Assembly: GCF_000972845.2 (NCBI RefSeq)
Contig: NC_040027.1
Span: 10,336,954 to 10,400,953, forward strand
Origin: Larimichthys crocea
Lineage: Eukaryota; Chordata; Actinopteri; Sciaenidae
DNA: 64,000 nucleotides
Reading direction: 5' to 3'
Of the stretch, positions 1 to 11,455 are shown in pieces. How positions within the stretch are numbered: position 1 is the stretch's first letter; each line of letters opens with the position of its first letter. The notes beneath the pieces are model-generated. The model was given only the letters and a program-made list of their open reading frames with translations. It had not been told where the DNA came from and did no database searches. The position numbers and the translations under genes are program-made.

Positions 1-157
1 ATCTCGGTGCGTAAAAAAGCGGCCGGAGCGCAGCCTTCAAAGCAGCTCCCAGAACAAAGATTCCTTCTGCGAGCCAACGCATCCTGATCTCGGCGGGGGT
101 CATAAGTTTTGATGTCGCAGGAAATTTCTGGAGGCCGTTAAGATCCTCCAAACTGCG

Positions 158-164
158 CACACAC

Positions 165-220
<56 letters not shown>
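158..220. repeat. CA microsatellite
   Basis: An almost pure CA dinucleotide run of about 63 bases with a single CG interruption near its left end. It is followed by a short TG-rich stretch, giving a weak inverted CA/TG arrangement. Confidence 0.95.
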
Positions 221-224
<4 letters not shown>

Positions 225-591
225 TGTGTATGCGTATGTGTGTGTGTCATGGTGGAAAATGATTTTATCCGCACATCCTTTGTCGTGCAAAGTGCAAAGG
301 TTATTGTTGCTGGTTATTGTTTAGAAAATCCTCCAGGCTATATGTGAACTTAAAAAACAAAAAAAAGAGCTGTGTGCAAACACGTGCACGGACACACGGT
401 GTGAGAAATAAAATGCAAAATAAATAAATAAATAAATATGGAAATATGATTTTTTTTTCTGCAAAGTTGTGGTTTGTTTTTTATCCTCCACAAACCCAAA
501 GTCGCTGGAGAGAAAAGATGCAGTGAAATTTACCAAAAATTAATTTGAAATATTTCTCATGCACGACGAGAAATTAAAAAAGAAACTCGTG

Positions 592-624
<33 letters not shown>

Positions 625-641
625 CACACACACACATACAC
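592..641. repeat. CA microsatellite
   Basis: About 50 bases of CA repeats with one CG and one TA interruption, upstream of foxf2. Confidence 0.95.
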
Positions 642-1697
642 AAAAAAAGCGACAGCCACAAAACTCGCTCTCTCTTTTTTTTCTCCTCCTTCAGAGCTCA
701 ATGATCTCCGCTCCGACGCAGCACGGATGTTGATATTACCTTTATGGGATATATAACTCCATCATGTTGGACAAATCTGTGTGTGATGTCTCCATAGGGG
801 AGGAAACTGTCGACGCCCGCTCGCCTAATTTCGCTTTTCTCTCTCTAATGAACGTGGGGGCCCATGGGACCGGCTCTGGCCCGGGGCGGTAAGCTGACAC
901 TGGCGCGCTGTGTGTGGTATCCAGGGCCGGGCTTGATGGAAAAAGCCTGCTTCCACTCATGTCAAAGTCATTTACTCAGAGCAACCCCCCGCTTACACAC
1001 GCACGGTAAAGACCACCACCTCTCCATCTCTCACACTCCTCGGCCCCAGCCCGGCACCGCGATAGTTTGTTTTTGTTATCCTCTGGACCAGTTTGGGAGG
1101 AAATTATGAGCAAAATAATACAAATAATACAAGATGGTGCGTTTTTTTGTTTTTTTATTGCTTCACAGCGATGCGTTTGGGTGTTATCTGCCGCAGATTT
1201 CATGCAGGCCCGTGTGAATGTTTTGGGCATCAGGGTTTCACTTGCACGCTGGATCTTTTTTTGCATATATTGTGGTGGTTTATTCGTGTCAGGAAAATGT
1301 ACGATCTGTGGCAGATCACAACTTCATACATGCAGGACCAAAGGGGAGAGGGGAAAAAAGCTCGTTTTTTAAACTTGTGCGTCTGGCGTGTGGCGCTGTT
1401 GATTGGGGATGTCTGGGGGAGGTTTGATAGATGGCTTAATTGCGTGTAGTCCGAACTTGGAGAGAAGAGTGAAGGAGGGGAAGGGAGGGGGGAAAAGAAA
1501 GAAGACGAGGGGAGAGAATGAGGGGCTTTAACGCTGCTGAGAACGGTAAGTGGACTTGGGCCAGATTTGGCAAGAGGGGTGGAGGAGGGGTGGCGGTGGG
1601 GAGGTGGCTCTATTCGTCACTGATTTCAGGGAGATTTGCAGGCGCAGAGTGCGGATGAGGAGAAAGGGTGGGGGGGCTCTCGCAGGGGGAAGAAAGA

Positions 1698-1706
1698 TTT
1701 ATAAAA
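1698..1706 (+). promoter_or_regulatory. candidate TATA box of foxf2
   Basis: TTTATAAAA lies about 520 bases upstream of the foxf2 ATG in otherwise GC- and purine-rich sequence. It is the best TATA-like element I see in the proximal region, so the leader would be near 490 bases if it is used. No transcript evidence is available, and the promoter could equally be a dispersed CpG-type promoter. Confidence 0.25.
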
Positions 1707-1994
1707 TGATAGGTGGTCGAGCTTTGTTTGGCTGGACTGTTGCGCGCAATAAGTCGAAGGGGTTTTCGCGTTTCCTCCACATGAGGGACTATTAAGGCGG
1801 TCGATGGCCACCCGGCGCGCCACACAGCACCACTTAGCGCCGCTGTGACACCGAGTGGAGCCTCTGTGTCGAGCTGAAGCCCTGGACACTCAGTCTCCAG
1901 TGGATAACCAGCTCCCCCCACCCCCCCTCCACTCCCCCGCCACTCTCTCTTCCTCTTCCTCTCTCTGTCAGTGCGTACCCGCCGTGCGTTCTGC

Positions 1995-2078
1995 ATGCGT
2001 CAAGGGAGCACCGTGCGTAACGGGAGAGTCGTGCGTAACTGGAGACAGATTTCACTCCATTTTGCGCTGGGATTCTGA
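1995..2078 (+). promoter_or_regulatory. candidate upstream ORF in the foxf2 leader
   Basis: An ATG at 1995 opens a 27-codon reading frame that ends at TGA 2076-2078, 142 bases before the foxf2 start. It sits in a cluster of five TGCGT motifs (1972, 1985, 1996, 2014 and 2032). If transcription starts near the candidate TATA box, this uORF would be in the leader and could dampen translation. Nothing shows that the peptide itself is conserved. Confidence 0.3.
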
Positions 2079-2220
2079 GGACCACTGGCGGTGTAACGCT
2101 CACTTGCAAGGACACTGACCGCTGGATCCCGATAGATTTCTCTTCTCAGACATCTCACGGCACTCTCGTCTTTTCTCCCTCCCTCTCTTCACTCTACGCC
2201 AGTCGTACGTCAGAGCTGAC

Positions 2221-3196
2221 ATGACGACCGAGACCCCTCAGCAGCAGCTGGACCCTCCGCCTCCTCTGAGATCCAGCCCGGCGTCCGGAGTCCTGCACCC
2301 CGCCATGCTGAGCCCACAAGCCGCCACAGAAAGTTCGTCCACCGCCATTAAAGGAAAGAAAACGAGCTCCGGTTTACGGAGACCGGAAAAGCCTCCTTAC
2401 TCCTACATCGCTCTCATCGTTATGGCAATACAGAGCTCCCCCACCAAACGACTGACACTCAGTGAGATCTACCAGTTCCTCCAGGCTCGCTTCCCATTCT
2501 TTAGGGGCTCGTATCAGGGCTGGAAGAACTCGGTCCGGCATAATCTTTCGCTGAACGAGTGCTTCATCAAGCTGCCCAAAGGGCTGGGCAGGCCGGGGAA
2601 AGGCCACTACTGGACCATCGACCCGGGCAGTGAGTTCATGTTCGAGGAGGGCTCCTTTCGTCGCAGACCCAGAGGCTTCAGAAGAAAATGTCAAGCTCTG
2701 AAGCCCATGTATCGGATGATGAACGGGATTGGCTTCGGCACCTCCATTCTGCCGCAGAGTTTTGACTTTCAAGCTCCATCCGCGACCCTCGCCTGTCACA
2801 GCAACAGCTACAACTTGGACATGATGAGCAATTCAATGGCTGGGGGGTACGACGGGCTGAGCGGCGGCCACCACGTACCCCACATGTCCCCGAGCCCCGG
2901 CTCCACATACATGGCGAGCTGTCCTGTGCCGCCTAACGGGGAGTACGGACCGGACAGCAGCAGCAGCCCCGTACCGTCCTCTCCAGCCATGGCAAGCGCG
3001 CTGGACGGCCACTCCCCGTACGCCAGTACATCCGCACACTGGGCGTCCTCCGGCGGGTCCCCTTACATCAAACAGCAGCCTTTAGCCTCCAGCAGCCCCG
3101 CATCTTCTGGTTTACACTCCGGCATGTCGCCTTACTCCCTGGAGCAGAGTTATCTTCACCAGAACGGCAGGGACAGCCACAGCAGCGACATATCAG
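2221..3196 (+). CDS. foxf2: forkhead transcription factor FoxF2, coding exon 1
   Basis: FoxF2 is a nuclear DNA-binding regulator of mesenchymal, craniofacial and vascular mural-cell development. This exon encodes residues 1-325 plus one base of the next codon. The forkhead domain spans about residues 57-150 and includes [18 protein letters not shown] and the recognition helix [15 protein letters not shown] at 101-115. The basic [10 protein letters not shown] stretch that follows is typical of the FoxF class. The C-terminal half is Ser/Pro/Gly-rich and retains FoxF blocks [20 protein letters not shown] and [11 protein letters not shown]. The start ATG has G at -3, and the protein begins MTTE as in human FOXF2. 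The donor is TCAG|GTACCA. The whole protein is 382 residues against 444 in human, mainly because long Ala/Ser tracts are missing. The teleost a or b copy is not assigned. Confidence 0.96.
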
Positions 3197-4917
3197 GTAC
3201 CACAGACCGGCTTTATGGCGCAAACTGGGGCTGATGAACCCTCTTTTTAATATCTGAGGATTATCCTAAAAATAAAAAGGTGAAAATAATCCTGACAGCA
3301 GGTCTGCAAGGCAACATGCAGAGTGTGTGTGCAGCAGAGGCCTGTGGCCGTTCACACATATACATAAGGGGTAAAAATTTAATTATAAAGTAAAACATTT
3401 CAATAATATTTAAAATCAGGATTGCAGATAAAATAATCGTGCTAATAAAAAAATATTTAATTTGAACTCTACAAGTCGAGGTGTGTGTTATTTCCATCTA
3501 AACGTTTATTAGGATCAACAGATGTGTGTATCCAATTCATCCAACATTTACCCAGCTCCTTCTAATGAAAAATAAAGTTGCTTTAATGTTTATTGATGGA
3601 TAAAACACACACGGTGTCATGCACTGGCCTGCGCTTGGTTCTGAACTTTAATTTAAAAAAAATATTTTTTGACAAATAAAGAATTTAAATTCAGACTCTC
3701 TCAGCTCTGCAGGATTATTAAAGTCACGTCTGCACAAATCTTCGCGGGATATTTCAACTTATTAAGAAAAAAAAACAGCTCTTTTGTGATCACGCGTCTT
3801 AATTCAGCTCCCCTCGTTCACGCTCATTTACTTTAACATAACACACTGAGGCTTTACTAAAGTCTGGGGATTTCAACGAGGCGAGTAAAACCCATGCTGG
3901 AGCCCGAAAGGGTCCCAGAGGTTAACCAAACAAAGACTGTGTAGGTCGGACCACACCGGCGGAGGATTTTAAACCACCGCGTATCCACATGAGACGGAAG
4001 GCCCAGTTAAACTTTACGCAGCGTCTTAATTGAGGCTGTGTGAGGAGAAAATGTGTTGGACCGAGCAGCACAGGCTCGGTAACGGTACTGTCAGTCACAG
4101 AGAGCTCGTGTGTTGTCTGTGGAAACGGGCGCAGAGGGCAGCGAGCTGTGGCCCGGAGGATAAAGCCTGCTGTCTCTCCCCCTCCCTGAAAAACAGTCAC
4201 ATCTGGAGTCCTTATGACCTTGACGAAGCCGCAGCCTCCCCATTTATTTTTCTCTTTCTGGAAATAGAGGCTCACTCACAGACACAGAACGACGGTCACT
4301 GAGTCTGATTGAAATATTCCTGCAGGGAAGAATTACTCACACAGACCACCGCTAATGGTTATTAACAAAATAAAAGCATGATTTATTTTTTAAAAGAGCT
4401 CAGGAAAGGTGGCCACTTTAAAAAATATATATTATTATTGCGCTGTCACCTTGTGGAGGGTGAGCAGGGGAAAATAATATCAGTTATTTCTATTTATGCA
4501 AATAAATGTATGTCCTTTTAAATCTGCAGTTAGATGGAATGTTCTATTTATAATACATAATAATAATAATATGAATAAAACAAGACATTATCCGCATTAT
4601 GCAGTGAACTGTGTTAGTTTTAGAGCCTGCATGACAGAATCATGGCGACTCTTGTTGATATTTCTTTTATTTACAGGCCAGGTTTGATATTAGAAGCGAT
4701 TTATGAAACACCTGAGGCTGTTTTTAATTTATTTTGAAGATGTTTGACGTCAAACAATAATCTCTGGTTACATGTTACTGTTTTTGTGCAGATTAATTTA
4801 ATGTAAAAAAAAAAAAAAAGATGCTCGGATTAATTCCCATGGAGCGTGATGAATATTAATGTCCCTCCCTGTTGGTTTCCACATATCTGACGTGTCCTCT
4901 CTGTCTCCCGTGTGCAG
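3197..4917 (+). other. foxf2 intron
   Basis: A 1,721-base intron with a GTACCA donor at 3197 and a pyrimidine-rich TGTGCAG acceptor ending at 4917. The phase-1 junction creates a Val codon (G|TG) and joins ...SDIS to VGIPRYQSH in frame. Its interior is AT-rich with no convincing coding potential. If the intron is retained, the reading frame continues for 12 codons to a stop at 3232-3234. Confidence 0.9.
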
Positions 4918-5090
4918 TGGGGATTCCACGCTACCAGAGCCATTCCTCGGTGTGCGACAGGAAAGATTTCGTGTTAAACTTTAACGGCATCTCCTCCTTC
5001 CACCCCTCGGCTGGTGGATCCTACTATCACCATCACCACCACCATCACCCCCAGAGCGTGTGTCAGGACATCAAACCCTGCGTGATGTGA
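4918..5090 (+). CDS. foxf2: forkhead transcription factor FoxF2, coding exon 2
   Basis: Encodes the last 56 residues and completes the Val codon split by the intron. The conserved FoxF2 tail is plain: [36 protein letters not shown], a run of seven histidines, then [12 protein letters not shown] and TGA at 5088-5090. In the FoxF class this C-terminal region contributes to transcriptional activation. The His run is longer than the four I recall for human FOXF2. The frame agrees exactly with exon 1, and the joined coding length is 383 codons including stop. Confidence 0.95.
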
Positions 5091-5206
5091 GCATCGTGTC
5101 ACTGTGGACTCCAAAAAATAAAAATAAAAAGAAGAAGACGGCCACAGTGAAACTGCAGGTCCGTCACATGAGAACAAACAAAGCGGACATTTTGATTTTC
5201 CCCCCC

Positions 5207-5236
5207 TTTATTATTATTATTATTATTATTATTATT
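5207..5236. repeat. ATT trinucleotide microsatellite
   Basis: About ten consecutive TTA/ATT units in the inferred foxf2 3' UTR. Confidence 0.9.
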
Positions 5237-5633
5237 TTTGGAGGATTCATCCCAGGATGCACCGTGGTGTCCGCTCTCCTCACATGCAGCCAAAGTAGCT
5301 TTTCCTGGCTGGACTTGTGCAAACTATGCATTGAAGGAAATGAATGAAGAAACTCCCAGAGGCCTTTCAAAAAAACCACTCCGCCTGTCTGACGCTGACG
5401 AGCGTTTTCTTCTTCAAAAGAAGTTTCAGAAACACGATTTTTTTTTTTTGTAAATGTGTTTGCTCTTGTAACGCGTGCAAACAAATTATATTCCATGTAA
5501 CTTTGTTCTATCCTATTAGAGTAACTACACACATGACGCTTTAGGCTAACATGAACTGCAACAAACCTTGCACTTATTGTATGTAACCCTTTGCCAACTT
5601 TTTTTTTTTTTTTTTGCCTTGTAAAAGTGTTTC

Positions 5634-5639
5634 AATAAA
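5634..5639 (+). promoter_or_regulatory. polyadenylation signal of foxf2
   Basis: Canonical AATAAA, 544 bases after the foxf2 stop, preceded by a T-rich tract (5600-5615). It is the first good signal downstream of exon 2. An AATAAA-like site near 3272 lies inside the intron. Confidence 0.6.
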
Positions 5640-5789
5640 GCTGATATATATTTTAGGCTACATTCCTAAAGACTTCTGTCTTTCCATGAACATTCATGTA
5701 AGGAAGCGGATTGATTTTTTTGCACTGAAACACATGATCACATATTTAATAATGCTCTCTGTGCATAGAAAGTATTATCTCAATTTCAG

Positions 5790-6146
5790 ATGCTTGTACT
5801 TTAGTTGAGTATTTCCATTTTCTGCTGTTTAATACTTGCTGGAGTTCATTTGCAGAGATTTTACCTGCACAAACTTCAACCAGGTTTATAATATTTTTAA
5901 ACAAGATTCTGTATTTAACTACTAAACAGCAGATTAGTTAGACTTATCAACCTTACAACAGCTACACCATAAAAATTCTGCGTAAACGTTAACACCAAAT
6001 ATTATAATAAACACAGAGCGGAGTACTTTTGTATATTTTGCTGTTAATACTTCTGTACTTTAAGTTAATTATGGCACATTTATATCTTGTGGTATTGCTA
6101 CATTTACTCACGTAAATGATCTGATTACTTCTTCCACTGCTGATGA
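5790..6146 (+). repeat. degraded interspersed repeat, TACTT-rich fish family (copy A)
   Basis: The left part reads TTGTACTTTAGTTGAGTATT and the right end reads TGATTACTTCTTCCACTGCT. This order (ACTTGAGTA-type start, TACTTTTGTA core, CTTCTTCCAC end) matches a very common non-autonomous repeat family of fish genomes, recalled from memory. Further copies in this window are at 6356-6745 (inverted), 16902-17250, 25774-26138 and a fragment at 42978-43055. Confidence 0.55.
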
Positions 6147-6355
6147 TCAGGATTTGAATTATTCTCTAACAAATGTATACAGTATGAAAAACTAACATGC
6201 AGCTGCCTCAAAACTGGCTGCTTTAATTCTTATTTTACAGTTAAAGAAATAATTCAGTTCAGATTTTTATTTTCAGTGTGATTTAAATGTGAAATTTGAT
6301 TTATTTTAATAGTTTCCACTTTGGCGTTGGAGTTGTGATCACAATGAAGCTGTCA

Positions 6356-6745
6356 CAGCGGTGGATGAAGTATTCACATCCATAATTTAAAGTGAGCAAA
6401 CAGAAGTGAAACATTTCGAATCTTTCTTTAGTAAAAAAGAAAAATTGCACTTCACAGATTAAAAGGTTGAGAGTCCTCATGATGCAGCAGAATGGCCCCT
6501 GTCATCATACGTGGCTCTTTTGGGTCAGGTCTGATTTATCAACATGTAAACAGAATTTTAATGATTTATTTGGTCAAAGTGGAGTTGATGTTTTTCCTGT
6601 TAGTTTAATCTGAAACCAGAGATCAGAAGTTATCGGCTTTTTGTGCGTAAAATCTAAAAACTAACTAACACACATCAATTTCCTCTGAATTATAGAGTAT
6701 CATTTAAATCTAGATACTCAAGTAAAGCATGTACTGCTCGAGTTA
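6356..6745 (-). repeat. degraded interspersed repeat, TACTT-rich fish family (copy B, inverted)
   Basis: Starts with GTGGATGAAGTATTCACATC, contains CATGATGCAGCAGAATGGCC and ends near ATACTCAAGTAAAGCATGTA. This is the opposite orientation to copy A, 200 bases away. The inverted pair could form a long imperfect stem. Confidence 0.5.
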
Positions 6746-7010
6746 TAGGTAAGAAACAGGATTACTCCCACAGGCTGAACAATAACCTGCAGACTGATGA
6801 CATGAAGCTGAAAACAGAAAGAAGAAGGATTCAGTGATGAGGAGGCCACTTCTTAGATAATCGGATTGTTCTTACTCTGAACATTTCCACATTTTGCATG
6901 TTTTGCCTGTCTAACCCAGCTCAAATTCTTTTGCATCCTGAGGCTGCTCCCTTCCATGTGGACGTCCAGGGTTGCCAAAATCTCAAGACGCCATATAAAC
7001 AAATGAAACG

Positions 7011-7039
7011 ACACACACACACACACACACACACACACA
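7011..7039. repeat. CA microsatellite
   Basis: An uninterrupted AC run of 29 bases. Confidence 0.9.
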
Positions 7040-7951
7040 AGGCCTCGAGTCTATGGAAATGCAACAAAGTGGTATTTTTAGAGTGTGGTAAACAGATCAG
7101 ACTCGAAAAGAGCTGCCTCGTCACACAAACAGAAAGCAGACTTTGGGTGGCCGCACTTGTGCTGCTAGACTTTTTTGTGCCTCATGAACCAAATGCAGGA
7201 TTCCTCACGACTGTCACACGTATGCAGACAGGATTCGGCAGGGGCGGCTCCTTATTAGGTCACTGACATGATCACAGTTTCTTAAAATGATCCACGGAGT
7301 CACTATTTGTGTCTAAAATGCACGCATGGCTGCATGGATGTTTAATATCTCGTACCTCAGTGTTTGTTAAAGTGCACCGAGGGTTTCAAACATTTTCTCT
7401 GAGGTTCAGTACTTTCTAAATCTATTTTCAAACGGAGGTTAAAAGTAGCTCTGCAGGAAAACGGAACAAAACTCAAAAGAGTAAGAGATTTATAAATGAA
7501 AAACACATGTGAAATTCATGTTATGACAAGTTACAGTTCTCATTTCAACTGTCCAAAAAGGACACATGTGAAACAGCAGTTCACATGTGGAGGAGTCCTG
7601 CTGATGATGCAGAGATAGAAGGGGCAGCATCAAACAGTCCGATCTGCTTATGAGCAAGTTTCAGATCAACAATCAGAAAAACACAGATTGAGAGGGACCG
7701 GCTGAACCCTGATGGTCTCCTCTCTGCTGTTTGGAACACTCTGGGGTACAAACAGATGTCATACAGGTAACGGGGGAGAGTGAAGAAGTCAAAAAGAAAT
7801 CGTCTTCGAATGGACAACAAAAGTTTCTGTCTGATTTCCTGAGTGTAACCCTCCATGATGAAAAGTCACACAGAGTGGCCCTGCAGCTGCTGCTGGATTT
7901 TCCATGACAGGGTTCACGTGGAGTGCTGAACCTTCAATGTGGTGGAGTACA

Positions 7952-7965
7952 GCGCCATCTAGTGA
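7952..7965 (-). promoter_or_regulatory. CTCF-like motif, reverse orientation
   Basis: GCGCCATCTAGTGA on the plus strand reads TCACTAGATGGCGC on the minus strand. It matches the CTCF core (CCACYAGRKGGCRS) at all but its first base. It lies 380 bases left of a forward motif, so the two point away from each other. Binding is not shown. Confidence 0.45.
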
Positions 7966-8006
7966 CGGAGACCACCACACAGAGATCATTTCTGTAGTGG
8001 GGTAAT

Positions 8007-8033
8007 ACACACACACACACACACACACACACA
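8007..8033. repeat. CA microsatellite
   Basis: An uninterrupted AC run of 27 bases. A second run follows 93 bases downstream. Confidence 0.9.
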
Positions 8034-8124
8034 GGCATATTTTACATCAAGAGAGCAAAAATAAATCACTGAGATCAGTAAAAGTAAAAATGTGACCTTA
8101 ATCTCATGCACCTGCAATATCCTA

Positions 8125-8126
<2 letters not shown>

Positions 8127-8157
<31 letters not shown>
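8127..8157. repeat. CA microsatellite
   Basis: A 31-base CA run followed by TTATGTGTGTGTTG, giving a short CA/TG inverted pair. Confidence 0.9.
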
Positions 8158-8159
<2 letters not shown>

Positions 8160-8344
8160 ATGTGTGTGTTGTAATGCTGCTGATCCACATGAACTCCTGA
8201 TTTATGCATTTACACGACGAGCACTTCAGCCGTGTTTCAACGGGCTTTAAGGTGAGTGTGTAAACCGAGAGCTGAGCCTGTGATTTACATCCACAGCACT
8301 TTTCCAATGTAAACACACGATTTAGAGCCAATGGCCGGATTAAC

Positions 8345-8358
8345 CCACTAGGGGGCCA
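8345..8358 (+). promoter_or_regulatory. CTCF-like motif, forward orientation
   Basis: CCACTAGGGGGCCA matches the CTCF core CCACYAGRKGGC exactly, with C at the next, less constrained position. With the reverse motif at 7952 it forms a divergent pair, an arrangement often found at domain boundaries. Confidence 0.45.
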
Positions 8359-10127
8359 AAACATATAAAAGCCACTTCTCTGTGGTAATTTGGTTAAACA
8401 AAGTGACACATGACAAATAGTCCTTCAGAACCGGTCACAATAATTCACCTTCAGGTCTCGATCACTGAGCTGACGTCATGTTTTAGTGTATTCCTGAACA
8501 AATTTACATTTTAACGGACACAATACGAGGCATTCAGGTCCCAGTTCACTGTGTGACAAACCACAGAAAGCAACCAACCAATGCAGGAGGACGGAGCTAC
8601 AAACATCCTGTTATTTCAATTAATATTAGACATGAGTTTGTTAAACTTACACAGAGAACTGAACAGTGCTGCAAAAACAATGACACAATATTTTGTGCCA
8701 GATGTATTTTGATATCAGTTTATGTACAAATGTGTGATCATGAGGTTCCTCAAACATTTTAGATTTTTATCCAGAAACATGAAAACAAGCAAGTTTATGT
8801 CAAACTCCCCGCACTGATACTTTGTGCAGTACTGTATGTATTACATTTTTCTACATTTTTTATAGTGTACTATATCTTCTTTATATAGTACACACTATCC
8901 TTTCACTTTAAATAGTGTGTAGTGCACTTATGGTTCTTTATTTATACATATATTGTTTATTTCAATTAATATTTTACCTAAAACTCTATTTTACTCTATT
9001 ATTTTTAGTTTTATTTGATCTTTTACGTGCAGTGCTGTTATTGCAAATAGACTCTTCATGCTGAGCTGACACATTTCATTGATCCATTGATCCTGTGTTA
9101 ACTTCATATGACAAATAAAACTGAATGCTTTTGGTTCTAAGATGAGTCAACATGTTGGATTTTAGCTGCTCCGCCCTCCTCCGGTGGTGGAGGGGCAGCA
9201 GCGGCGATGCATTTATGTTGAAACAGTTTCTGGTTCAGTTTAAAAAGGATTTTATTTTGTGGTTCATATCTAAAGTATAACTGCTACACCTCTGTGAACA
9301 AGGACGTAAAGACCAACTCATTTTCTGGCATGTAGTGCAGCTTATTTGCGACATATCATCATAATAATTTTTCCACGGGGACTTTAAAGACGCCTATTTT
9401 GTGTAGTTCTATACAACATACGTAGTTCTTCAACAAGCTGCACTAGTAAAATACTGTTACATTAATGCATAAGTCATAATAATCTAAAGATATATAAAAT
9501 AGTAGATAAGCCACAGGTGATATTTTTCTGCATTGAGTACATTTGATACTTTTACTGCTGATGTCATAGCAACACAAAAGTGTTACAGTAATTGTTGTTA
9601 TTATGAATATTTGTGTTACTATTAGTTTTCTTTTTTGCAGTCATATTATTTCCTCTAGATTAATTTCATATTCTCTATAACTGATTATTGAGGCGTAAAC
9701 TTCAAATAATCTCACTGGGTTTTCTGACATTATCTATCTTTACAAAAATAAAAACGATTAACTTAAAAACAACAAGAATGTTAGCGTGTTAAGATGATAT
9801 TTAATGTATAATATCTAGTATTTTAGCATGCTAAAGTTAGTCAGTGAACATGAACATGTCTGTATTACAGTCAGTTCAGTGCTCACCTGTGGGTCAGTAA
9901 CTCACCATGCTGCAGCCGTTTATCAGAAAGTGTGTTTTGGTGTCACACAGGTGTTGCTGTGCTCTCTTTGTTCACTTACAGATTTGATGAAGCCGTGGCG
10001 CTCTTTCTTCTCCTCCTCCATCAGGGGCGGGCCAAAGATCTGGTCATTTCTCCGACATCTGCCTCAGCTCTGGTCTCCAGATCGCACAGATTCGAACATC
10101 AAGCTGTCACCCACATTTGCACCATGT

Positions 10128-10575
10128 CCTCCTGCAGCTGGATGACGTGGCTCTGAAACTGCTGCTCAGTTTGCGTCGTGGCGGCCATGTGCTCCTTCTG
10201 CTGAGCTGGATGGAAGGCCAGACTCTTCTCCAGATGTTTCAGAGTCACCTGGTTGACTTTTGAAAAGCTTCCTTCAGCTGCTGCAGGAGAACCTCTCTCT
10301 CAGCAGCTCCATGTTGAAGGTTCAAGACTGTCTGAAGCCTTTGCCGTTTGCTCTGTCTAATGCTGAAGCATCTCCTTTTCCATCTCACAGATCACGAGCT
10401 TTGAATCCTGTGATTCTGTGTCCTCGCTGCAGCTGCACCTTTTTCCAAGAAGCAGGTTTACTGAGTTATCTGGAAAATGTGCTCAATGAAAAGCTCTGCA
10501 GATCTGGAAACTGGGACTGGTGCGAAATAAAAAGACTTTTCCAGGTTCTGCAAAAGTTATTGAAACGACTCAGCT
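10128..10575 (-). pseudogene. coiled-coil-like pseudogene fragment (left copy)
   Basis: On the minus strand the segment reads in pieces such as VTLKHLEKSLAFHPAQQKEH, TEQQFQSHVIQLQED and REVLLQQLKEAFQK. These are Leu/Gln/Glu-rich with heptad-like spacing, as in coiled-coil proteins. Stops and frame changes separate the pieces, so no continuous ORF exists. I do not recognise the parent gene. It could be a decayed exon set or chance sequence. Confidence 0.25.
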
Positions 10576-10991
10576 AACCTTCTTCCTGGAAAGTTTCCAA
10601 GGCTGGAAACCCTGGAGCATCCTGAAGCTACACTCCTGAAATAGTGTCTGAGCAGATTGGGTCAAAATGAAGTACAGATGAGGTGGGCAGTGAGAGTCTG
10701 CTACAGTAGCTTCACGTGGAATTGGAAAGGGATGGCTGCTCTTAGGAGGTTGTTAGTGAACGCTCACCTCCACAGGCAAAGGCATTTATCTCCAGCTGCT
10801 TCAGTGGCAAACAGATAGTTAAACCAGGCAGAGCTCTGCTGCAGACGAGCGTTCAGCGCTGATAAATACAGGTTTAAAGAAGCTGACAGCAGTGTCATCT
10901 TCTAAAAGAAGAAGCCGCTCTACAGAGGAGAAGAGAAAAATGAAAAGGGGGACCACCCCTGAAGAGGAAGCTGGTGGTGGGTGCAGATGAT

Positions 10992-11005
10992 CCACTAGAG
11001 GGCAG
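10992..11005 (+). promoter_or_regulatory. CTCF-like motif in duplicated segment (left copy)
   Basis: CCACTAGAGGGCAG is an exact match to the CTCF core consensus in forward orientation. The same 14 bases recur in the right copy at 14267-14280. Confidence 0.45.
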
Positions 11006-11411
11006 AGTTCAGCAGCAAAGCTTTCCAAGAAACTGCAGTTTAGCTTGTTGTTAAATGAAACTGTTAAATCAAACCACACTGATGATCATAAACAACATAT
11101 ATAAAACATAAAGAAACAATTCAATTCAATAATTAAATATTTAGAGGATTTTTATGAGCTTCTCTGTTTTTTCAAAATGGGAAATATGGAAAACTTCCAC
11201 ATACTGTCACTACGGTAACAATATTATCAGGATATCTACAGAAGACAGATTCATCTTTAACTTTCATTGTGTTGACTTACACTGAAAATACGAGAGTCTG
11301 TAACCTTAAAGAACAATGACACAGTGTGAACCACAAAGAGAAAAGAGGCTCTGAATTATTTACACGATAATATCACGTGTGCAGAATTAACACAATATTA
11401 ATAATTCACTT

Positions 11412-11455
11412 TTAAAGGTCCAGTGGGGACTGAAAACTGAAAAACCCTCGCCTCG
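11412..11455 (+). mobile_element. truncated MITE end (left copy)
   Basis: TTAAAGGTCCAGTGGGGACT opens the same element that is complete in the right copy (14715-14960), but here it stops after about 44 bases and continues directly with the flanking TTATTGTCAACACTG. The missing part includes the entire right terminal inverted repeat. Confidence 0.55.

Larger units (their letters stand above)
1..1697. other. foxf2 upstream non-coding region
   Basis: No protein-coding gene is supported here. The block holds two CA microsatellites, short A- and T-rich stretches (330-480) and a less repetitive stretch from about 680 to 1100 that includes a T/A-rich core around 738-760. From about 1450 onward the sequence is purine-rich and then GC-rich, as expected when approaching a developmental-gene promoter. 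The ORFs that cross it are low-complexity and match no family I recognise. It probably contains distal promoter or enhancer sequence of foxf2, by position only. Confidence 0.5.
5091..5660 (+). other. foxf2 3' untranslated region (inferred)
   Basis: From the stop codon to just past the AATAAA at 5634-5639. It contains an ATT trinucleotide repeat, several T runs and no coding potential beyond small chance ORFs. The 3' end is inferred from the polyadenylation signal only. Confidence 0.6.
6746..10127. other. foxf2-foxc1 intergenic region, left part
   Basis: No gene is supported. It holds three CA repeats, two CTCF-like motifs (7952 and 8345), an imperfect hairpin with 15-16 base arms around 8861-8897, and AT-rich sequence from 8820 to 9800. 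The ORFs here are short and resemble no family I know. Confidence 0.5.

Noticed and set aside
1..2220. A foxq1 gene upstream of foxf2
   Set aside because: Synteny suggested it, but no forkhead coding sequence other than foxf2 and foxc1 is present in the window.
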